Assembly (NCBI GenBank): GCA_036504535.1
Contig: DASXUY010000054.1
Location: forward strand, 1 to 64,000
Reading direction: 5' to 3'
Length of the DNA: 64,000 nt
Source of the DNA: JARLGU01 sp036504535
GTDB taxonomy: Bacteria > Armatimonadota > Armatimonadia > Armatimonadales > Capsulimonadaceae
A program made the translations under genes and the position numbers. This document shows, in pieces, positions 58,305-64,000 of the stretch. The notes beneath the pieces were generated by a model. The model was given only the letters and a program-made list of their open reading frames with translations. It made no database searches and was not told the DNA's origin. The number at the start of each line of letters is the position of its first letter. The stretch's first letter is position 1.

Positions 58305-60761
58305 ATGAGCAGTTTGCCACCCAAAGCACAAAAGTTTCTCGTTCTCGTCTGCCTCGTAGGTGCGGCAGCGCTCCTTAGCACGGTGAGTGGACACTATGTC
58401 CGGTCTAGTGCCCCTCTATGGGAATATGGCACCTTCGTATTGTTAGCGCTTGTTGGTGGCGGCAAAAAGATCACCCTTACGAAGGCGCATGGAGGTGACG
58501 ATGAAGGCTCCATGTCGGTGGGCTTCGCAATCACGTTCGCCGCAATGCTTCACCTTGGACCAGCAGCGGGCATATGGACTGCAGCCGTCGTCAGTTTCTC
58601 GAACGGGATGTTTCCCCAGCCGCAGAAGCTGCACCAGATGCTCTTCAACATCTGCCTCGCGTGTATCGAGTCCTGCGTCGCTGGCGCCGTGTTTATTGCC
58701 CTGAACGGCAACCAGCTTGTTCTCGACCCGATAACATCTTTCCCAGCAATCGTCGCCGCCTGCCTCGTTTACTTCGCCATAAACACTGGCGGAGTAGCCA
58801 CGATTATCGCCCTTTGCAGCGACGAAAGGGTCAGCACCATTTGGCGAGACACATTCATGTGGACTGCACCAAGCTATTTCGCAGGTGCATGTGCAGGCGC
58901 AATCTCGCTGATGGTCGCGGGCCGGCATATTGGCGCTGCACTCTTGCTCGGTTCGCCGATTGCCTACCTCACTTACCAGTCGTACTCAACGTACATGAAG
59001 CGGGAGCAGGATCGTCAGAAGCACATTGAAGAGCTCGAAATTGGCAAGGCTCATCTCGCTGACCTTTATCTCGCAACCATCAAAAGTCTCGCGCTTGCCA
59101 TCGATGCCAAGGACCAGTACACCCACCAGCATATCTTGCGAGTACAACGCTATGCCGTTGCAATCGCCAAGCACATGGGACTGACCGGGAATGAATTAGA
59201 AGGCGTCAATACCGGCGCACTCCTGCACGATATCGGAAAACTCGGAGTACCCGAGTACGTTCTTCTGAAGCCGGGGCGCCTGACCGATGATGAGTTCGAC
59301 AAGATTAAGAAGCACCCTGAAATCGGCGCCGCCATTCTCGATCCGGTTGAGTTTCCGTGGCCAGTACTGCCGGTAGTACGCCATCACCACGAAAAATGGG
59401 ACGGCACGGGATACCCCGATGGACTTGCTGGCGAGAATATCCCCCTGACGGCTCGCATTATGGCTGTTGCAGACGTATACGACGCGCTGACGTCCAGCCG
59501 CTCTTACCGCAACGCGTGGACGCATGAACGCGCTGTGAGTGTGATCACCAAGGACGCTGGCACACATTTTGACCCGGTGGTAGTAGCGGCATTCCTTGAG
59601 GTTATTGATGGCGTCGTGGCAGACATGCGTGAGGAAAACAAGATCGTTCAGCAGCCGGTTTCCAATTCAGTTGAAACAGTGAGCAAGTCGGCTCAAGCCG
59701 CAAAAGCTATACAGCGTGCATCTTCCGAGCTCTGGGCCATGTATGAGGTCGCGCAAACGCTGTCATCGAGCCTTGGGCTTCAAGAGACACTAGACATCCT
59801 ATCGCGCAAGCTTGAAGCCATCATGCCAGGAACAACATGCGCATTCCTGCTGCTCGACGAATCCCGGACGTCCCTACAAGTTCACTCTGTGGTAGGGGTT
59901 AACGAGGCGTTCCTTTCAAGCGCAAAAACCCTGTCAACCAATAGCCTTTCGCAGCAGGTACTCAAAAATCGCGAGACATATTTTGGCGAATTTGACCACG
60001 ACGATCTCTTGCTGACCGGAACACACCTCGGCGAGTGGAAGACCCTCAAAACAGCAATCATCGTTCCGATCGTGTTCGAGAATAACGTTCTCGGTACCAT
60101 TAACGTTTACCATACCGATGAAGGGGCATTCTCTGCAAGTGACAAGCAGCTTCTCGAGACCATCTCCGAGCGAGCGGCGATGGCGATCTACAACGGTTTG
60201 CAGTTTGAACGTACGCAGACGAGCGCCTTCCGCGATTCGCTAACTGGGCTGTACAACTTACGGTATGCAACCGAGCGTGTAGAGGAAGCCTGTCACGCTG
60301 GTGCCACACCTCCACCGTTTGCGCTGATCTGTGTTGACGTTGACAGCTTCAAGCCACTGAATGACAACTTTGGTCACCGCAAAGGTGACACGGTTCTGCA
60401 AGAGATTTCGGTCATTCTACAGGCTGAGGTTTCCGAGCGAGACATCGTAGCAAGATACGGCGGAGACGAGTTCGTTATCTTGCTCGCGGATGCCGACGAC
60501 ACCCATGCGAGCGCCCTTTGCGAGCGGCTGCGACACGCTGTCCACAGCTATGACCCTCAACTGCACCACGAACGCCTGGGATGGCTTCGTGTGGACGTAA
60601 GTGTCGGCCACGCATGCTTTCCCACTGATGGAGCGGACTATCATGCCCTCGTTTCAACAGCTGATGCTCGTATGTACCAGGCCAAGACAGAACGAAAGCT
60701 TGGCGCGCTGGCGGATCCTACCGCTCTCCAAGCCGTGCTAGTGCACCGGAAAGCTGCTTAG
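58305..60761 (+). CDS. Membrane HD-GYP/GAF/GGDEF c-di-GMP signalling protein
   Basis: An 818-aa protein. About six to eight hydrophobic segments (1-230) form a MASE-like sensing region. An HD-GYP phosphodiesterase domain follows (about 260-430: HQHILRVQRY, LLHDIGKLG, HHHEKWDGTGYPDGL, MAVADVYDALTS), then a GAF domain (about 475-640) and a GGDEF domain (about 650-815, RYGGDEFVIL, with FKPLNDNFGHRKGD). All catalytic motifs look intact, so it may both make and break c-di-GMP. The ATG at 58305 has no obvious Shine-Dalgarno. Directly downstream of the riboswitch-controlled subtilase. Confidence 0.95.
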   Translation: MSSLPPKAQKFLVLVCLVGAAALLSTVSGHYVRSSAPLWEYGTFVLLALVGGGKKITLTKAHGGDDEGSMSVGFAITFAAMLHLGPAAGIWTAAVVSFSNGMFPQPQKLHQMLFNICLACIESCVAGAVFIALNGNQLVLDPITSFPAIVAACLVYFAINTGGVATIIALCSDERVSTIWRDTFMWTAPSYFAGACAGAISLMVAGRHIGAALLLGSPIAYLTYQSYSTYMKREQDRQKHIEELEIGKAHLADLYLATIKSLALAIDAKDQYTHQHILRVQRYAVAIAKHMGLTGNELEGVNTGALLHDIGKLGVPEYVLLKPGRLTDDEFDKIKKHPEIGAAILDPVEFPWPVLPVVRHHHEKWDGTGYPDGLAGENIPLTARIMAVADVYDALTSSRSYRNAWTHERAVSVITKDAGTHFDPVVVAAFLEVIDGVVADMREENKIVQQPVSNSVETVSKSAQAAKAIQRASSELWAMYEVAQTLSSSLGLQETLDILSRKLEAIMPGTTCAFLLLDESRTSLQVHSVVGVNEAFLSSAKTLSTNSLSQQVLKNRETYFGEFDHDDLLLTGTHLGEWKTLKTAIIVPIVFENNVLGTINVYHTDEGAFSASDKQLLETISERAAMAIYNGLQFERTQTSAFRDSLTGLYNLRYATERVEEACHAGATPPPFALICVDVDSFKPLNDNFGHRKGDTVLQEISVILQAEVSERDIVARYGGDEFVILLADADDTHASALCERLRHAVHSYDPQLHHERLGWLRVDVSVGHACFPTDGADYHALVSTADARMYQAKTERKLGALADPTALQAVLVHRKAA

Positions 60762-60805
60762 CGCTCGACAACTCGTGCAGAGAGGCAAGCTATAGCGGTC
60801 AGGCC

Positions 60806-60860
60806 CAATAAAAAACCGCCCCTCTCGCGCAGTTGATTTGCACTTGAGGGGCGGTTATTG
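60806..60860. terminator. Bidirectional rho-independent terminator
   Basis: AACCGCCCCTC and GAGGGGCGGTT form a perfect 11-bp stem, with A- and T-rich flanks (AATAAAAAACC on the left), between the convergent HD-GYP gene and cydB. Confidence 0.85.
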
Positions 60861-60869
60861 CGTTGCGGC

Positions 60870-61895
60870 TTAGTACGCGTGGTCTGCGTCCTTAAGCTCT
60901 ACCCGCCCGCTGAAGATCTTGTGAACGTATACCGCATACAAGATCACGATGACGGTGCCCACGATATTGATCACGCCAGCAACTATTAAGTTCGCTTCCG
61001 GAGCCGCCGTGTTGGCTATTGTCAATCCGCCCGTCGCTTGCCCAAGGTTCGGCAGCAAGTTCGGGTAAAGGCTAGCGCCAGCAGATCCCATCAGGCCCAC
61101 CAACGCCGCTGCGCTGGAGTACAGCGCCTGAATATCGTTCTTCTTACGAAGCGAAACCCCAATTCCGACAAACCCAGCTATGCTTAGGAGCGGTATCAGG
61201 AAAAGCACTGGCCAGCGTGTGAAGTTTCCAAGAAGGTCAGGGCGTACCAGGAAGCTTGCGCCGGTTGTCAACAGGGCAACGACCACCACGATGGCATAGA
61301 TCACGCCAGCGTACTTTCGAGCCCGGTCCCGGTGCTCGTCGATGCCCGACTTCACTGCCAGGAACAGAGAACCGTGCATCGCGAGGTATACAAGGCTCAA
61401 CACGCCTACAAGTATGGCGTATGGGTTCAATGCTAGCCCGAGCGAGCCTATAAACGTGCCGGTCGTCCCGATGAACGGAACTCCCCGGAACACGTTCCCC
61501 ACCGCCGCCCCGAAAAACACAGCGAGTAGGATGCTCGAAACACTGTAACACGCATCCCAGAAGTTACGCCACATGTCGTTATCGACCTGCTGACGGAACT
61601 CGATCGATGTACCACGAACGATCAGGAGCCAGAGCACGATGTTCAGCACGATATAGAAGCCGCTGAAGCTTTTGGCGTAGAGGTCCGGGAATGCCGAAAC
61701 CATCGACCCGCCAGCGGCAAGGAGCCAGACTTCGTAGCCAAACCATACTGGACCGACCGACGCGAGGTGCACACGGCGTTCGTCGTTGTTCTTTCCGAGG
61801 ATCAAGTGCATCGCACCTGTTCCCAGGTTTAAACCATCAAGAACCGCGAAGGCGATCAGCATACCGCCAAGAATGAGAAACCAGAGTGTGCTCAT
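60870..61895 (-). CDS. cydB: Cytochrome bd quinol oxidase subunit II
   Basis: A 341-aa polytopic membrane subunit of the high-affinity terminal oxidase. The N-terminal FAVLDGLNLGTGAMHLIL, WLLAAGGSMVSAFPDLYA and FRGVPF segments match CydB. It pairs with CydA for quinol oxidation with O2. Its ATG overlaps the cydA stop (ATGA, 61892-61895), so it is translationally coupled. Confidence 0.97.
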   Translation of the reverse strand: MSTLWFLILGGMLIAFAVLDGLNLGTGAMHLILGKNNDERRVHLASVGPVWFGYEVWLLAAGGSMVSAFPDLYAKSFSGFYIVLNIVLWLLIVRGTSIEFRQQVDNDMWRNFWDACYSVSSILLAVFFGAAVGNVFRGVPFIGTTGTFIGSLGLALNPYAILVGVLSLVYLAMHGSLFLAVKSGIDEHRDRARKYAGVIYAIVVVVALLTTGASFLVRPDLLGNFTRWPVLFLIPLLSIAGFVGIGVSLRKKNDIQALYSSAAALVGLMGSAGASLYPNLLPNLGQATGGLTIANTAAPEANLIVAGVINIVGTVIVILYAVYVHKIFSGRVELKDADHAY

Positions 61896-63280
61896 TTCGA
61901 TCCCTCCAACGCTTGCTCACCAGCCCCAGGGGCAGCAGGCGAATCCAACGACGTGGCAGTATCTGATTCGGGCCCTTTGGCAATGATCTTGCCGACTAGG
62001 ATGAGGAACAGAACCCCGAGAACAATATAGAGTCCAACAAACCCGATCAGCGTGAAGACCGCCTCACCGGCAGATACGTTGGCGGAATACCCATCGTTTG
62101 TCCGCATCAGGCCATAGACCAGCCACGGCTGACGACCAACTTCGGCAACGCACCAACCCGCTTCGTTAGCTATGTACGGGAACGGGAACGCCAACATCAG
62201 TAGCCAGAGGAACCAGCGCGCCTTATAAAGCTTCCCGGTTAGCTGCAGGATTAAGGCGATGCCGAGAATGCCGATAAACGCTACTCCGAGCCCGATCATG
62301 ATGTGGTACGCGTAATACGTCACTTCAACGGGCGGACGATTCTCCGCAGGGATATCGTTCAATCCCGTGACCGATGCCTCTGCACTGCCATATGCTAAGT
62401 AACTCAGCAGCTTCGGAACATAGATCGGGTCGAGTAGTTCGCCGCGCTTGGTATCCGGCATGCCGATCAATGCGAGCGGCGCGCCTGGCTCAGTCTTGAA
62501 CTGGCCCTCCATGGCAGCCAGCTTTGCAGGGTTGTATTTGACGATCTGCTCACCGTTCTTCGCCCCTGTGGGAAACGCGAGAAGCACCGAGAAGACCACC
62601 CCAGTAACAACGCCAAGCTTAAGACACAGCTTTGAAAACTCGGCGTGCCGGTTAGAAAGCGCATAGAACGCACCCACCGCAGCTACAACCATTGCTCCCG
62701 TCAACAGGGATCCGGTGATCGTATGCAGGTACATCCACAGCTCGTACGGGTTAGTCAGGTACATCCAGAGGTCGTTCAATACGAGTTTCCCCGTAGAGCT
62801 TATCGTATAGCACGGTACAGGGTTCTGCATGAACGAGTCGGTAACGGTAATAAAGTAACCCGACAGCAGTGTGCCGAAAGCGAGGAGTACAGAGGACAGC
62901 CAATGAACGAATGGTGTTACCTTCTTCTCACCGAACAGAAAAACACCAAGGAAAACCGACTCTAGGAAGAAGGCGTAGACCCCCTCCATCATAAGTCCTG
63001 GGCCTATCACGCCGCCGCCTGTGGCTGCAAATTTTGCCCAGTTTGTGCCAAACTGGAACTCCATCGGCACTCCGGTCGCTACACCAGCGCCGAAATTGAG
63101 CAGGAATATCTTCGCCCAAAATCGTGCCGCGCGGGCATAGCGTTCGTCCTTCTGGAAGTAGTGCTTGCTCTTCATGATCGCAATCATTACCGACAACCCC
63201 ATCGTCAGCGCGGGGAAGAGATAATGGAACATGATGAGTACGGCAAAATGGGTGCGGTGGGCTATAACAGCGCCGTCCAT
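61892..63280 (-). CDS. cydA: Cytochrome bd quinol oxidase subunit I
   Basis: A 462-aa subunit carrying haems b558, b595 and d, with about nine transmembrane segments. Conserved parts are RTHFAVLIMFHYLFPALTMG (with a haem His), FLESVFLGVFLFG, PYELWMYLHTITGSLL and GRQPWLVYGLM. The Q-loop is short, as in many bacteria. It allows respiration at low oxygen and under oxidative or nitrosative stress. AAAGGA is 8 nt before the ATG at 63280. The upstream 266 bp probably hold the promoter. Confidence 0.97.
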   Translation of the reverse strand: MDGAVIAHRTHFAVLIMFHYLFPALTMGLSVMIAIMKSKHYFQKDERYARAARFWAKIFLLNFGAGVATGVPMEFQFGTNWAKFAATGGGVIGPGLMMEGVYAFFLESVFLGVFLFGEKKVTPFVHWLSSVLLAFGTLLSGYFITVTDSFMQNPVPCYTISSTGKLVLNDLWMYLTNPYELWMYLHTITGSLLTGAMVVAAVGAFYALSNRHAEFSKLCLKLGVVTGVVFSVLLAFPTGAKNGEQIVKYNPAKLAAMEGQFKTEPGAPLALIGMPDTKRGELLDPIYVPKLLSYLAYGSAEASVTGLNDIPAENRPPVEVTYYAYHIMIGLGVAFIGILGIALILQLTGKLYKARWFLWLLMLAFPFPYIANEAGWCVAEVGRQPWLVYGLMRTNDGYSANVSAGEAVFTLIGFVGLYIVLGVLFLILVGKIIAKGPESDTATSLDSPAAPGAGEQALEGSK

Positions 63281-63546
63281 AAGTTCATCCTTTCGTCGTC
63301 GGAGCTAAGGTTACCTGCGCAGCCTTAGAAAATCCGACCTTTGGGTCCATTATGGCGATACATTCTGGCCATGAACCTCCACGTTTTAGCGTATTGACCA
63401 ACATTCTTACTAATCAATATCAACGAATAGCAATTACGCCCAAGGAGATGGCTTCTGCAGAGCCGCGAACTTGACACAGTATGCTGTTTCCGGTAACATA
63501 CGGCCTAGGACGCTACCCAAACTAACCCGCCCCTGAAGTCATCCAA
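63281..63546. other. Divergent intergenic region between cydA and the cyclase gene
   Basis: 266 bp with no gene. Expected to hold divergent promoters. No convincing hexamer pair or operator could be assigned. Confidence 0.4.
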
Positions 63547-64000
63547 ATGTCCCTCATCGATATATCGCTGAACCTAAACTCGTCTCTCGTCACCTGGAAG
63601 GGAGAGGATGCAGGCCTGCGTTTGCGATGGGTGGACCAGTTCGGCATTGACGGATCTGAAAACTGCACGTCCGAGGTGCGGTTCGGAAGCCACCTGGGAA
63701 CTCATCTGGATGCACCGCTACACTTTATACCGGGCGGCGGTACTGTCGATCAAATCTCACCTGACGTGTTAGTCGGGGGCTGCTACGTTGCGGATCTCAT
63801 GAGCTTCAGCAATCCTGAGATCACCGTAGAAGCGCTAGATGCTGCAAGTATTCCCTCAGGAACTCGCCGTCTCCTCCTTAAGACCGCGAATAGCGCCAAC
63901 CGACTTCTCAACGACTCTCAATTTCATGACGAGTTCGTCGCCATCGGCCCAGACGCAGCCCAGTGGATAGTGGCCCAAGGTATTGCTCTCGTGGGCGTGG
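63547..64000 (+). CDS. Cyclase family protein (kynurenine-formamidase-like), partial
   Basis: The gene begins at ATG 63547 (MSLIDISLNLNSSLVTW) and runs off the window after 151 codons. The metal-binding motif HLGTHLDAPLHF is the signature of the cyclase/KynB family (metal-dependent amidohydrolases such as arylformamidase). Further, LLLKTANS and the FVAIGPDAAQWIVAQGI region are typical. The C-terminal part is missing because of the window edge, so full length is unknown. No Shine-Dalgarno is evident. Confidence 0.88.
   Translation, partial: MSLIDISLNLNSSLVTWKGEDAGLRLRWVDQFGIDGSENCTSEVRFGSHLGTHLDAPLHFIPGGGTVDQISPDVLVGGCYVADLMSFSNPEITVEALDAASIPSGTRRLLLKTANSANRLLNDSQFHDEFVAIGPDAAQWIVAQGIALVGV

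Overview
The window looks like a chromosomal segment of a moderately GC-rich, diderm, plant-polysaccharide-degrading bacterium. My best guess is Armatimonadota, with Planctomycetota-like groups as alternatives. The reasons are a Pup/UBact-ligase (PafA) family gene outside Actinobacteria, an Mla-type lipid transport operon implying an outer membrane, consecutive short pseudopilin genes, and an unusual density of glycoside hydrolases (GH36, GH5-like, GH127, GH27, GH95) with rhamnulokinase. No rRNA or tRNA gene and no CRISPR array was seen.

Layout. 1-2.6 kb: glmS and a single-domain response regulator, both on the minus strand. 3.2-10.6 kb: an accessory island of small minus-strand genes that resembles an orphan immunity-gene (poly-immunity) locus. 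It includes two DUF6188-like paralogues, an Imm40-like gene, several unrecognised short genes and an XRE-DUF3800 pair. The island carries recombination scars: 3' fragments of the AraC gene and of a 172-aa gene flank the XRE-DUF3800 pair. 10.7-16.6 kb: an AraC regulator divergent from two SDR dehydrogenases, then a family-4-like uracil-DNA glycosylase, a zinc alcohol dehydrogenase and a lipoprotein. 16.6-19.1 kb: DUF1801, WecA/MraY-type transferase, dCMP deaminase and Uma2. 19.5-25.6 kb: GH36-GH5 pair and LemA-M48 peptidase pair. 25.7-30.5 kb: two tandem ankyrin genes downstream of pafA, each followed by a decayed copy of the pafA 3' end. 30.7-43.1 kb: minus-strand sugar cluster (GH127, GH27, GH95, RhaB, URO-D-like protein, proline dehydrogenase, mannitol-1-phosphate dehydrogenase), with a 105-bp tandem-repeat array at 32.9-33.4 kb. 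43.2-47.2 kb: GT2-methyltransferase-phosphoesterase operon and three pseudopilins. 47.3-55.9 kb: GT4, purD, dnaB, rplI and an mlaE-mlaF-mlaD operon. 56.1-60.8 kb: a clear c-di-GMP-I (GEMM) riboswitch in front of a secreted subtilase with C-terminal AVWG repeats, followed by a membrane HD-GYP/GAF/GGDEF protein. 60.9-63.3 kb: cytochrome bd oxidase (cydAB). The window ends inside a cyclase-family gene.

How the genes fit together. The glycosidases, rhamnulokinase and SDRs suggest use of pectin, arabinogalactan or xyloglucan side-chain sugars (galactose, arabinose, fucose, rhamnose). The riboswitch-subtilase-HD-GYP/GGDEF neighbourhood suggests a compact c-di-GMP-responsive surface or secretion module. 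The most unusual structural features are the recurrent duplicated gene 3' ends flanking accessory cassettes, and the families of palindromic dispersed repeats.
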